Assembly (NCBI RefSeq): GCF_024505185.1 | Contig: NZ_JANIBJ010000027.1 | Location: 1-64,000 of the forward strand | DNA: 64,000 bases | Direction: 5' to 3' | Source of the DNA: Methylomonas subterranea | Lineage (GTDB): Bacteria > Pseudomonadota > Gammaproteobacteria > Methylococcales > Methylomonadaceae | Shown: one piece after another, positions 51,158-60,264 of the stretch | Layout: each line of letters opens with the position of its first letter | Numbering within the stretch: position 1 is the stretch's first letter | Notes under the pieces: generated by a model | What the model saw: only the letters and a program-made list of their open reading frames with translations | Told to the model about the DNA's origin: nothing | The model's database searches: none | Program-made: the position numbers and the translations under genes

Positions 51158-54100
51158 ATGAGCAAGGTGGGTCAAAAGGAACGCGCCACACAACATCGTA
51201 TTGTCGACTTTTTTCAAAACGAGCTGGGTTATCGCTATCTGGGCGATTGGCAGGATCGCGAAGGCAACAAAAACATCGAAACCGGCCTACTGACCGCCTG
51301 GCTGCAAAAGCGCGGTATCAGTGATGCGCTGATCACCCGAGCCATACGCCAACTGGATACGGCGGCTGCACTGGGCGAAGGTAAAAAACTCTATTACGCC
51401 AACAAAGATGTGTATCGCCTGCTGCGCTATGGTGTGAAAGACAAGGAAGGCGCTGGCGAGCAGAATCAAACCGTCTGGTTGATCGACTGGAACAATCCGC
51501 AAGCCAACGATTTTGCTATTGCCGAAGAGGTTTCCATCAAAGGCGAGAACCTTAAGCGTCCCGATCTGGTGCTGTACGTCAACGGCATTGCCTTAGGCAT
51601 CCTGGAGCTGAAGCGCTCATCTGTGTCGGTTGCCGAAGGTATTCGGCAGAATCTGGATAACCAAAAGAAAGACTTCATCCGTAACTTCTTCACCACCCAG
51701 CAACTGGTGATGGCCGGTAACGATACCCAGGGCTTGCGTTACGGCGCCATCGAAACGCCGGAAAAGTATTATCTGGAATGGAAAGAGGATGTCGCCCATG
51801 ACTTTGCACACAAATTGGATTTTCATCTAAGCCGAATCTGCAATAAACAACGATTTTTGCAAATCATCCACGATTTTATGGTGTTCGATGCCGGTGTGAA
51901 AAAAACCTGCCGGCATAACCAGTTTTTTGGCATTGAAGCCGCCAAACAACATATCGCGCGGCGCGAAGGCGGCATCATCTGGCACACGCAAGGTTCGGGT
52001 AAAAGTTTGACCATGGTGTGGCTGGCCAAGTGGATACGGGAGAACGTCAAGGATAGTCGGGTTCTCATCGTCACCGACCGTACCGAGTTGGACGAGCAGA
52101 TCGAAAAAGTCTTCACCGGCGTCGAAGAAACCATCTACCGAACCAAGAGCGGCGCCGATTTGGTGGCTACCTTGAACCAGCCCAATCCATGGCTAGTGTG
52201 TTCTTTGGTGCATAAATTTGGCCGGCAATCCGAAGGCGAAGATGAAGGCGCCACCGATGCCTTTATTGAAGAACTGAAAAAATCCCTACCCAAGGATTTC
52301 AAGGTCAAGGGCGATTTGTTCGTGTTTGTCGACGAGTGCCACCGCACCCAATCAGGCAAATTGCACGAGGCGATGAAGTCGATTTTGCCCGCTGCCCTGT
52401 TTATCGGCTTTACCGGCACGCCGCTGCTGAAAAAAGACAAGAAAAAGTCGGTGGAGGTGTTTGGGCCGTATATCCACACCTACAAATTCGATGAAGCCGT
52501 GGCCGATGGCGTGGTGCTGGATTTGCGCTATGAGGCGCGCGACATCGATCAGCATATCACCTCGCAAAAGAAAATCGACGAGTGGTTCGAGGCCAAAACC
52601 CGCGGTTTATCCAACATTGCCAAAACCCAACTCAAGCAAAAATGGGGGACCTTGCAAAAGGTACTGTCCAGTAAGTCCCGCTTGCAGCAGATAGTCAACG
52701 ACATCTTGCTGGATATGGACACCAAGCCCCGGCTGATGGACGGCTACGGCAATGCGATGCTGGTGTGTGCCAGTGTTTATCAGGCTTGCAAGGCCTATGA
52801 AATGTTCAGTCAATCGGATTTGGCGGGTAAAGTGGCGATCGTTACCAGCTTTCAGCCCACCGCGACCAGTATCCGTGGCGAGGAAACCGGCGAAGGCCTG
52901 ACCGAAAAGCTGTTCAAATACGACATTTATCGCAAGATGCTGGCCGATTACTTTGAACAGCCCGCCGATCTTGCGGCCAACCGGGTGGAAGAGTTTGAGA
53001 AAGCCGTTAAAAAGCGCTTTGTCGAAGAGCCTGGGCAAATGCGCTTGCTGATTGTGGTGGATAAGTTGCTGACCGGATTCGATGCGCCTTCCGCCACCTA
53101 TTTGTACATCGACAAGCAAATGGCCGATCACAATTTGTTTCAGGCGATTTGCCGGGTCAATCGTCTGGACGGTGATGACAAGGAATACGGTTACATCGTC
53201 GATTACAAGGATTTGTTCCGTTCGCTGGACAAGGCGATTACCGATTACACCCAAGGCGCATTCGAAGGTTACGACAAGGATGATGTGGCTGGACTGCTGA
53301 AAGACCGTCTGGAACAGGCGCGGCTGGACTTGGACAATGCCTTGGAAATGGTCCGTACACTCTGCGAACCCGTGAAAGCACCTCGGGTAACGCAAGACTA
53401 CATCCATTACTTTTGCGGCGAATCCGGCGTTAATCAGCAGACGCTCAGCGAGAAAGAAGCGTTGCGTCTAACGTTGTATCAAAACGTCGCCAAGCTGATT
53501 CGAGCTTATGCCAATATCGCCAATGAACTGCCGCGGGCGGGATTTTCTGTCCTTGAAACGGAGCAGATTCGGGCGGAAGTGGCACATTACGAAAAAGTCC
53601 GTGATGAGGTCAAGCTGGCTAGTGGCGATTTGGTCGATATGAAGCGGTTTGAACCGGCTATGCGGCATTTGCTGGATATGTATATTCGCGCCGATGCTAG
53701 TGAACAACTGATGGATTTTGAAGAGCTGGGCCTGATTGAACTTATCGTTGAAAAAGGCATAGAAACCACGGAATCATTACCGGAGAGCATCCGCAAAAAT
53801 CAGGATTCCATGGCGGAAACCATCGAAAACAATGTCCGTCGCACCATCGTCGATGAAAACCCGGTCAACCCCAAATATTACGAACACATGTCGGTATTAC
53901 TAGATGAGTTGATTAAGCAGCGTCGGCAAAAAGCCATTGACTATCAAGAATACTTGGAACGCATTCGAGAGTTATCCCGCAAGGTCATCCACCCTGAACA
54001 CACCAATTCAAGTTATCCGGTTTCCATGGATACTCAAGCTAAACGGGCGTTCTTCGACAACTTTGGCAACGACGAGGTGCTGGCCACCAAAATCGATAAC

Positions 54101-54250
54101 GCGATCCGCTACACCAAAAAAGCCGATTGGGTGGGTGATCGATTTAAAGAGCGAGAAATTGCCAATGCCATTCGGGAAGAAACAACAGGCTATGACATCG
54201 ATATTCCGCGCGTGATGGAGTTGGCTAAAGCGCAAAAGGATTATCACTAA
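51158..54250 (+). CDS. hsdR: Type I restriction endonuclease/translocase subunit
   Basis: The 1030-aa subunit has an N-terminal PD-(D/E)xK nuclease (Asp in DLVLYVNG, ELK in GILELKRS, near residues 140-160), a superfamily 2 motor with Walker A HTQGSGKSLTMVW, DEAD-type box VDECHRTQ, GFTGTPLL, and motif VI ICRVNRL, followed by a helical C-terminal region that docks on HsdM. The start at 51158 has GGAG eight bases away; a TTG at 51119 is open but not favoured. All visible motifs are intact, so it is likely functional despite the rearranged upstream region. It overlaps the M48 gene by one base. Confidence 0.95.
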   Translation: MSKVGQKERATQHRIVDFFQNELGYRYLGDWQDREGNKNIETGLLTAWLQKRGISDALITRAIRQLDTAAALGEGKKLYYANKDVYRLLRYGVKDKEGAGEQNQTVWLIDWNNPQANDFAIAEEVSIKGENLKRPDLVLYVNGIALGILELKRSSVSVAEGIRQNLDNQKKDFIRNFFTTQQLVMAGNDTQGLRYGAIETPEKYYLEWKEDVAHDFAHKLDFHLSRICNKQRFLQIIHDFMVFDAGVKKTCRHNQFFGIEAAKQHIARREGGIIWHTQGSGKSLTMVWLAKWIRENVKDSRVLIVTDRTELDEQIEKVFTGVEETIYRTKSGADLVATLNQPNPWLVCSLVHKFGRQSEGEDEGATDAFIEELKKSLPKDFKVKGDLFVFVDECHRTQSGKLHEAMKSILPAALFIGFTGTPLLKKDKKKSVEVFGPYIHTYKFDEAVADGVVLDLRYEARDIDQHITSQKKIDEWFEAKTRGLSNIAKTQLKQKWGTLQKVLSSKSRLQQIVNDILLDMDTKPRLMDGYGNAMLVCASVYQACKAYEMFSQSDLAGKVAIVTSFQPTATSIRGEETGEGLTEKLFKYDIYRKMLADYFEQPADLAANRVEEFEKAVKKRFVEEPGQMRLLIVVDKLLTGFDAPSATYLYIDKQMADHNLFQAICRVNRLDGDDKEYGYIVDYKDLFRSLDKAITDYTQGAFEGYDKDDVAGLLKDRLEQARLDLDNALEMVRTLCEPVKAPRVTQDYIHYFCGESGVNQQTLSEKEALRLTLYQNVAKLIRAYANIANELPRAGFSVLETEQIRAEVAHYEKVRDEVKLASGDLVDMKRFEPAMRHLLDMYIRADASEQLMDFEELGLIELIVEKGIETTESLPESIRKNQDSMAETIENNVRRTIVDENPVNPKYYEHMSVLLDELIKQRRQKAIDYQEYLERIRELSRKVIHPEHTNSSYPVSMDTQAKRAFFDNFGNDEVLATKIDNAIRYTKKADWVGDRFKEREIANAIREETTGYDIDIPRVMELAKAQKDYH

Positions 54251-54963
54251 TGCCGCAGGTTAAGATTGGCTCGTTGTCGCTGCAATTGAATCGCAAGGCG
54301 ATTAAAAACCTGCATATCAGCGTACTGCCGCCCGATGGTCGCATTCGTGTGTCCGCCCCGGAAAAGATGACTGACACCGCCATTCGCATGGCGGTGGTCA
54401 GCCGTATTCCTTGGATCAAAAAACAGCAGCGCGACTTTGCCGCGCAACCTCGGCAATCGGATCGAGAAATGGTCAGCGGCGAATGTCACTATTTTTGGGG
54501 AAAACGTCACCGTTTGAATCTTGTCGAACGAGTGGGTCGGCATGAAGTTAAGGTATCCGGCGGCAAAATTCATCTATTCGTCAATCCAGGTACATCCGTT
54601 GAAAATCGTGCCTTGGTCTTGAGCGAGTTTTATCGCACTCAGCTTAAAACCCAAATCGAAAAGCTCATGCCCTATTGGCGGCAACGCATGGCAGTTGAGC
54701 TTGCCGGCTGGAGCGTGAAAAAGATGAAAACCAAATGGGGCAGTTGCAACATCGACGCCAAACGTATTTGGTTAAATTTGGAATTAGCCAAAAAACCAGC
54801 CGAATGCCTGGAATATATCCTGGTTCATGAGCTGGTGCATTTGCTGGAACGTAAGCATAACGAACGTTTTCGTGCCCACATGGACAAATTCATGCCAAAT
54901 TGGCGGGAAAGGCGGGATATTTTAAATAAGCTGCCGTTGGCGTTTGAAAGCTGGTCGTATTAA
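54250..54963 (+). CDS. M48/YgjP-like metallopeptidase
   Basis: The 237-aa protein has the zinc-binding HELVHLLERKHNERF (HExxH plus a downstream His) in a SprT/YgjP-like setting, with KWGSCNIDAKRIWLNLELAKKPAECLEYILVHE typical of the family. It lies one base into the hsdR stop (TAATG), a location often seen with type I restriction systems, so it may process or regulate the restriction subunit, although this is inference. Confidence 0.88.
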   Translation: MPQVKIGSLSLQLNRKAIKNLHISVLPPDGRIRVSAPEKMTDTAIRMAVVSRIPWIKKQQRDFAAQPRQSDREMVSGECHYFWGKRHRLNLVERVGRHEVKVSGGKIHLFVNPGTSVENRALVLSEFYRTQLKTQIEKLMPYWRQRMAVELAGWSVKKMKTKWGSCNIDAKRIWLNLELAKKPAECLEYILVHELVHLLERKHNERFRAHMDKFMPNWRERRDILNKLPLAFESWSY

Positions 54964-54985
54964 TCGCGGCACATCCGGCAATCAT

Positions 54986-55014
54986 GGTGGATGCGCCGGA
55001 CTTATCCACCCTAC
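54986..55014. repeat. Short palindromic intergenic repeat
   Basis: GGTGGAT (54986-54992) and ATCCACC (55004-55010) are inverted around GCGCCGGACTT; CTAC follows. It resembles dispersed gammaproteobacterial repeats of the form GGTGGAT...ATCCACCCTAC. It marks the right edge of the restriction region. Confidence 0.5.
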
Positions 55015-55208
55015 ACTTCAGGTTGCGATTTCTTCAGGGTTATCCCGTTGCGGGTTTACGGCGGTTTTTTAGCGCGGTCATCATCGATTACTGGCATTGA
55101 GCCGCAAGCCGGATTATGCTGGCAAGCGACGGGACCACCAACCGTTGTCGGCTCATGACTCAACCGTCGCGACCGACCGTTTTATATCCCATTCAAGAGG
55201 AGATATTA

Positions 55209-55688
55209 ATGTCGCAATTATTAGAAAAAAACCAGGAAGCACCCTTTTTTCGCGCTACAAACCAAGACAATCAAAGAATATATTTGTCCGATTACCGGGA
55301 CGAAAAAATCGTGGTGCTGTATTTTTATCCCAAGGACGACACCCCGGGCTGCACCATAGAGGCCAACGATTTCACCGCCATGGCCGATGAGTTTGCGGCG
55401 CTGGATGCGGTGGTGATTGGCGTCAGCAAGGACGATTGCGCAAGCCACAGGGCTTTTATCGGCAAATACGGCTTGAATGTACAGCTTTTGGCCGACACCT
55501 CCGGCGATGTTTGCGATGCTTACGGCGTCTGGCAAGAAGTGGAAAAAGACGGCGTCAAAAAATGGAAAATCGTCCGCTCCACCTTCATTATCGGTAAGGA
55601 CGGCAAATTGATTGAAGCCCTCTATGGCGTCAATCACGAAGGCCATGCCCAGGCCGTGCTGGACATACTCAAAGGCACGAACGCTTGA
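55209..55688 (+). CDS. bcp: Thioredoxin-dependent peroxiredoxin (BCP family)
   Basis: The 159-aa protein is a BCP/PrxQ peroxiredoxin that reduces hydroperoxides. The peroxidatic Cys48 lies in YPKDDTPGCTIEA. The resolving cysteine that many members carry five residues later is Asn here (ANDF). Cys77 in SKDDCASH could serve in its place. The open frame reaches 55116, but the ATG at 55209 has GAGGAG in the right position. It ends at a strong terminator. Confidence 0.93.
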   Translation: MSQLLEKNQEAPFFRATNQDNQRIYLSDYRDEKIVVLYFYPKDDTPGCTIEANDFTAMADEFAALDAVVIGVSKDDCASHRAFIGKYGLNVQLLADTSGDVCDAYGVWQEVEKDGVKKWKIVRSTFIIGKDGKLIEALYGVNHEGHAQAVLDILKGTNA

Positions 55689-55697
55689 CGGTCGCAA

Positions 55698-55731
55698 GGG
55701 AAGCGGGCGTAACGGCCCGCTTCCCGTTTTA
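55698..55731. terminator. Terminator between convergent bcp and SulP genes
   Basis: GGGAAGCGGGC (55698-55708) and GCCCGCTTCCC (55715-55725) form a perfect 11-base stem with a six-base loop, followed by GTTTT on the + strand. It should end bcp transcription; it is less convincing for the leftward SulP transcript because there is no A-run on its left side. Confidence 0.85.
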
Positions 55732-55776
55732 ACGGCATCCGGTCGCGTCCCAACCCAACACCTCCGCCATCTCGAT

Positions 55777-57408
55777 CTATTGCTTGATACGGGCGGCCAA
55801 ATCGTGATTACCGGCGACCGCGTGGTCGTCCAAGCCCAGAATCTCACAGTCGCCACCCTGCAGGATGTAGTCGCGGCGAAAAGCGTTGATAAATTCCATC
55901 ACGGTATGATCGATCAAATAAACGTCCGCCAGATCAAACACGATGGTTTTGCCTTGCGGCAGGGTCGCCAGTTGGCTTTTCAACGCAATGAAATTGGAAA
56001 AGATGGCGGAACCGTCGATTTTCAGCCGATAGTTATCGGTGGCGACTTGTTCCATGCGGTACGAGATGGACAACAGGTTTCTAAAAGGCACCCCTCTGAC
56101 CAGATGTACCAGCAATTTGGCGACAATCCCCAACATTACTCCGACCAACAGATTGCTGATCAATATGCCGACGATGGTAACGGCAAATATGTAAAGTTGC
56201 TCCTTGCCCAAATCCAGCGTCCTGGCAAATGCGCGTGGCGAAGCCAGTTTATAGCCGATATAAACCAGCAAGGCCGCCAGGGATGCCAAGGGTATGCGGG
56301 CAATGAGCCAAGGAAACAAAATCACGAACAGCAACAAAAACCCGCCATGGTAGAAATTCGACCAGCCGCTTCTGGCGCCGTAGTCAATGTTGGCGGAACT
56401 ACGCACGATCTCCGCGATCATCGGCAAACCGCCTATCATGCCCGACAGGGTGTTGCCGATGCCCATGGCTTGCAAATCCTTGTTCAGATCGGAATAGCGT
56501 TTTTGCGGATCCAATTTATCCACCGCCGCGGTACTCAACAGCGTTTCCAGACTTCCCACCAGACAGATGGAAATCACGCTTTGCCAAAATACCGGGCTGG
56601 TAAGTTTTGCAAAGTCCGGCAACACGATGGCGGCGGCGAGGCTATCTGGAATCGATACAAGATACGGGCCGCCGATATCGATGTCCGGCGGCAAATTGAA
56701 CAGCGCATCCGGGCTGAATTCCGCCAGATTGAACAGGTAACCCAGCCCCATGCCCACGACGATCACCAACAGCGGAGCCGGAATGATCTTCGGCAGCGGA
56801 TTTTTGAGTTGCGGCCAGCCCATCAGGATACACAGGCCGAATAAAGCAATCAGGCCGATTCTGGGCACGAAAAACGCCTGTGCCCGCAAAAGTTGCCAAA
56901 TCGCCAGCAACATATTGTCCGGCGTTTCAAGCTGTATGCCCAACATCGCCGGCAGTTGCTTGACGATGATTATGATACCGATTGCCGCCAGCATGCCGTG
57001 CACCACGGAAGCGGGAAAAAACGCCGCCAAGCGTCCAGCCTTGAAGTATCCCAATACAAATTGCAGCACGCCCGATAACACAATCGCCGCCAGGGTATAT
57101 CGATAGCCGGCCAGGTTGTCGCCCTGCCCCAAGGCCTGAACCGACGCGAAAATCACCACGATCAGGCCCGCCGCCGGGCCGACGACGGTCAGCGCGGATC
57201 CGTTAATCCGCGACACCAGCAAGCCGCCGATAATCGCGGAAAGCACACCCGCCATGGGCGGAAAGCCCGAGGCCACCGCCACGCCCAAGGACAGCGGCAA
57301 CGCAATCAAAAACACCAAAAAACCGGAAATAATATCCGAGCCCCAGGCCCCATGCTTGAAGACTTCCCCAAGCCGTTCAGCCGAATTTTGTCTACCGGAA
57401 GCTGGCAT
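55777..57408 (-). CDS. SulP-family anion transporter with STAS domain
   Basis: The 543-aa inner-membrane protein has about 12-14 hydrophobic segments and a cytoplasmic STAS domain (about 430-543: TIVFDLADVYLIDHTVMEF). It begins with the SulP core DIISGFLVFLIALPLSLGVAVASGFPP. SulP proteins move sulfate, bicarbonate or other anions with H+ or Na+. The substrate is not clear; the STAS Ser phosphorylation site is replaced by Ile-Asp-His-Thr. AAGGA precedes the ATG by six bases. A YqaA-family gene lies 64 bases upstream on the same strand. Confidence 0.92.
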   Translation of the reverse strand: MPASGRQNSAERLGEVFKHGAWGSDIISGFLVFLIALPLSLGVAVASGFPPMAGVLSAIIGGLLVSRINGSALTVVGPAAGLIVVIFASVQALGQGDNLAGYRYTLAAIVLSGVLQFVLGYFKAGRLAAFFPASVVHGMLAAIGIIIIVKQLPAMLGIQLETPDNMLLAIWQLLRAQAFFVPRIGLIALFGLCILMGWPQLKNPLPKIIPAPLLVIVVGMGLGYLFNLAEFSPDALFNLPPDIDIGGPYLVSIPDSLAAAIVLPDFAKLTSPVFWQSVISICLVGSLETLLSTAAVDKLDPQKRYSDLNKDLQAMGIGNTLSGMIGGLPMIAEIVRSSANIDYGARSGWSNFYHGGFLLLFVILFPWLIARIPLASLAALLVYIGYKLASPRAFARTLDLGKEQLYIFAVTIVGILISNLLVGVMLGIVAKLLVHLVRGVPFRNLLSISYRMEQVATDNYRLKIDGSAIFSNFIALKSQLATLPQGKTIVFDLADVYLIDHTVMEFINAFRRDYILQGGDCEILGLDDHAVAGNHDLAARIKQ

Positions 57409-57472
57409 TATGTATCCTTAAAAATGAATGTTACGACCGCGTCGAACCAAGCTGCTTGGCGACGCACTTTCC

Positions 57473-58051
57473 TTAACGCATGAAGCTGTAGATCAAGCCG
57501 CCAGCCATTACGACGGCAACCAGCGCCCAGCCCAATCTGTCCATGTATTCCCTCAGCCTTGTTTCCAGACGCTCGCCGCCGGCCGCAATCAGCATCGCAA
57601 CCAGAAAAAACCGCCCGCCCCGCCCCAATACGGATGCCAGCACAAATGGCACGAAAACCATATTCAAGGCACCGGCGGCAATGGTAAACACCTTGTAGGG
57701 AATGGGCGAGAAGCCGGCCACCAGCACGGCCCAGAAACCCCATTCGCCGAACCATGCGGTGGCGGTCCGGTACGCCTCCCAATAGTGGGAGGTTTTTAGC
57801 CATGGCTCTATGCCGTCGAATAGGAAAAAACCGATGGCGTAGCCGAACACCCCGCCCAAAACCGAGGCCAGGGTGGTCCAAAGCGCGAAACGCAGCGCTT
57901 GCTTGGGCCGCGCCAACGCCATGGGCGCCAACATCACATCAGGCGGCACCGGAAAAAACGAGGACTCGGCAAAACTCAGAGCGAACAATAATTTTACCGC
58001 GTGACGGTGTTTGGACCACAGAATGACCCTGTCATAGAGTTTTTGAAACAT
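57473..58051 (-). CDS. YqaA-family membrane protein (DedA-like)
   Basis: The 192-aa membrane protein belongs to the SNARE-associated/DedA superfamily, YqaA branch: FAESSFFPVPPDVMLAPMALARP near 30, GYAIGFFLFDG and FSPIPYKVFTIAAGALNM near 115, with about four to five hydrophobic segments. DedA relatives act in undecaprenyl-phosphate or phospholipid flipping and envelope stability. It is 64 bases upstream of the SulP gene on the same strand. Confidence 0.87.
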   Translation of the reverse strand: MFQKLYDRVILWSKHRHAVKLLFALSFAESSFFPVPPDVMLAPMALARPKQALRFALWTTLASVLGGVFGYAIGFFLFDGIEPWLKTSHYWEAYRTATAWFGEWGFWAVLVAGFSPIPYKVFTIAAGALNMVFVPFVLASVLGRGGRFFLVAMLIAAGGERLETRLREYMDRLGWALVAVVMAGGLIYSFMR

Positions 58052-58490
58052 TTTGAAATACTACCTGTATCGTTAAATGGATTTGACTTCATCCGGCAAA
58101 AACCCCCGCCGACCGCGACGACATTATAAGTCTTGAACCCGTTACGGCGCGTAAGGTTTTACCAACACGACACCCATGCCGTTATGGCGGCTCCATCAAC
58201 CGCAAGAAACCGCCTTCAAGCAGCCATCGTCCTCTCTAACGGAATCCATCCATCTACTCGCCTGGGAAGCTAAGGTTTCCGCCTCTAATAGCTTCCCTAT
58301 CCCCCTTCACCCCAGCCCTCCCGGAGGAAACAGAATGCGGGTTTATTTTGGGCGGAATCCCAAATGCGGGATATAAAAAATCGCTAGCCGGACAGTCTTC
58401 CGCCGCCGATTTACGGCCTCCCAAACTTAACCGCCGGACAAAGCCGTTATAATCGCCGACTTTGCCATCGCAGCCGCGCCATTTGTTTTT
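58052..58490. other. 439-base intergenic region with a repeat copy
   Basis: This gap lies between divergent genes (YqaA leftward, GH17 rightward). Its middle holds a dispersed repeat (58274-58360). No further gene is supported. The last 60 bases before 58491 should contain the GH17 promoter, but I see no clear -35/-10. Confidence 0.45.
58274..58360. repeat. Second copy of the MITE-like repeat
   Basis: The unit shares TTCCGC...CTAATA...CTTCCCTAT, the CCCTCCCGGAGGAAACAGAATGCGG block and the ending GGCGGAATCC with the element at 10770-10868. Its terminal inverted repeats are less perfect, so it is an older or diverged copy. Confidence 0.7.
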
Positions 58491-60185
58491 ATGCCATCCA
58501 TCAAAGTTCTCAGCAGCCTGATACTCGTTGTTCTGATTCACGGCACCATCGCCTGGCTGTGCAATAGACCGCAAGATGCCGGCCCCGATGTGCCGGCCGG
58601 CAAATTGCGCAGTTTGTCGTTCGCGCCGTATCACGCCGGCTTTAGCCCCATTACGCAAAATTTTCCGTTACCCGAGCATGTGGAGCAGGATGTGCGGGCC
58701 GTGGCCGATAAAACCCGCAATATCCGCACCTATTCCGTGCGCGGCGGCATGCAGCCGACGCCGGAATTTGCCCGTAGATACGGCGTGGACATGATGATGG
58801 GAGCCTGGCTGGGCGACGGCCATGCGGAAAATAAAATCGAAATCCAGGCCCTGATAGCGGCCGCCAACCAAAACCCCGATGTGGTGAAACGGGTCATCGT
58901 CGGCAATGAAGTGCTGCTGCGCAAGGACATGGATATCGACAGCCTGATAGGCTATATCCGCCAAGTCAAACAGGCTATCAAGCAGCCGGTTACCTTCGCC
59001 GACGTCTGGTCCAGCTATATGCAATACCCGCAACTGTTCAAGGAAGTGGATTTCATCACCATCCATATCCTGCCGTATTGGGAAGACGAACCGGTCGCCA
59101 TCGAACATGCCGCCGCCCATGTGGAAAACATCGTGCGCCTGATCAGCGACAAGGCCCGCGAGATGGGGGTGGATAAACCGATTCTGATCGGCGAATCCGG
59201 CTGGCCTTCCATTGGTCGGCAGCGCGGCGCGGCGGTACCCGGCGTGGTCAACGCGGCCCGCTTTACTCGTGAATTGATTCAAGTCGCCAACCGGCAAGGC
59301 TTCGATTACAACATCGTCGAAGCCTTCAACCAGCCCTGGAAAAGTAATAGTGAAGGCGTGGTGGGCGCCAACTGGGGCTTGCTGGATATTGACCGCGAAC
59401 CGGTGTTCCCGCTGACCGGCCCGGTGACGGAAAACCCGCATTGGTTCCGGCAGTTTGCCTGGGCAGTCGGCCTGTTGCTGCTTGTGGCGGCTTGCGACTT
59501 CCAGCGACTGCAAAAGCTGTCTTTCTCGCGCATGCTGGTTTTTCTGACCCTGGGCCAATTGTTCTGCATCGCCTTGGTGGACATGGCTTGGCTGAATTGG
59601 CGCACCAGCTACAGCTTCTGGCAGCAAGCCTATACCGTATTCATGATTATCATCAACGCTAGCTTGGCGGATGGCTTGCTAAGGCGTTGTTACGACGTTT
59701 TACAACAACTACCGGCCAATAAAAGATTGGCTAAAAACCTGCGCGCCAGCTATTTACTGTTCAGTCTGCTGGCCATCATAAAAACCTATCAATTGGCTTA
59801 CGATGGGCGGTATTTGAGTTTTTCGGCGGAGCAATTCGCCATCCCGGCCCTGGGCATATTGGGCTTGGCCGCGTGTTTTGTCCTTACTCGACACGGCTTT
59901 AAATTCGGCCTTGCCGAGCTGGCCGGCAACACGGAGAAACCGCATTGGCAGCGTTATCTTGCCTATCTGTTGTGCTTGGGCGCGCCGGCCATCCTCATCG
60001 GCGAAACCTACTCCTTCATGTCGGCATACGATTTCATCCAGGCCCACCCGGACTTCGTTCAGGGCTTGCCGGTTGCCCTGGGCTACAGCCTGCAAAACCG
60101 CCAATTGCTGCTCTGGCTGACATGCATCCTGATACTGAGCCTGCCTTTTTGGCCTCGCCGTATCGATAAGGCGCAAGCCGGATAA
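58491..60185 (+). CDS. Membrane-anchored glycoside hydrolase family 17-like enzyme
   Basis: The 564-aa protein has an N-terminal signal anchor (SSLILVVLIHGTIAWLC), an extracytoplasmic GH17-like domain (about 40-320) with the acid/base Glu140 in VIVGNEVLLR and the nucleophile Glu235 in ILIGESGWPS, and then about seven to eight membrane helices. Similar proteins process beta-1,3- or mixed-linked glucans in periplasmic or exopolysaccharide systems. No glucan synthase is beside it, so the substrate is uncertain. The start is the ATG at 58491. Confidence 0.85.
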   Translation: MPSIKVLSSLILVVLIHGTIAWLCNRPQDAGPDVPAGKLRSLSFAPYHAGFSPITQNFPLPEHVEQDVRAVADKTRNIRTYSVRGGMQPTPEFARRYGVDMMMGAWLGDGHAENKIEIQALIAAANQNPDVVKRVIVGNEVLLRKDMDIDSLIGYIRQVKQAIKQPVTFADVWSSYMQYPQLFKEVDFITIHILPYWEDEPVAIEHAAAHVENIVRLISDKAREMGVDKPILIGESGWPSIGRQRGAAVPGVVNAARFTRELIQVANRQGFDYNIVEAFNQPWKSNSEGVVGANWGLLDIDREPVFPLTGPVTENPHWFRQFAWAVGLLLLVAACDFQRLQKLSFSRMLVFLTLGQLFCIALVDMAWLNWRTSYSFWQQAYTVFMIIINASLADGLLRRCYDVLQQLPANKRLAKNLRASYLLFSLLAIIKTYQLAYDGRYLSFSAEQFAIPALGILGLAACFVLTRHGFKFGLAELAGNTEKPHWQRYLAYLLCLGAPAILIGETYSFMSAYDFIQAHPDFVQGLPVALGYSLQNRQLLLWLTCILILSLPFWPRRIDKAQAG

Positions 60186-60264
60186 ACGCGGTGCTACGAT
60201 AGCCCTACGCCGGCCCGGGTTTGTTTGTATAATCCGGCCCTATTTTGTCAAACCCTTGCAAACC

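Noticed and set aside
47797-51158. Diversity-generating retroelement
   Set aside because: The four-helix-bundle protein is Avd-like, but no reverse transcriptase, template repeat or variable repeat is present.
43507-55208. CRISPR array in the defence region
   Set aside because: The repeats there are single inverted units, not regularly spaced direct repeats with unique spacers.
57408-57881. 157-codon frame in the YqaA gene region
   Set aside because: An alternative frame on the same strand as the YqaA gene, with Arg/Gly-rich composition; the YqaA frame has the conserved motifs.
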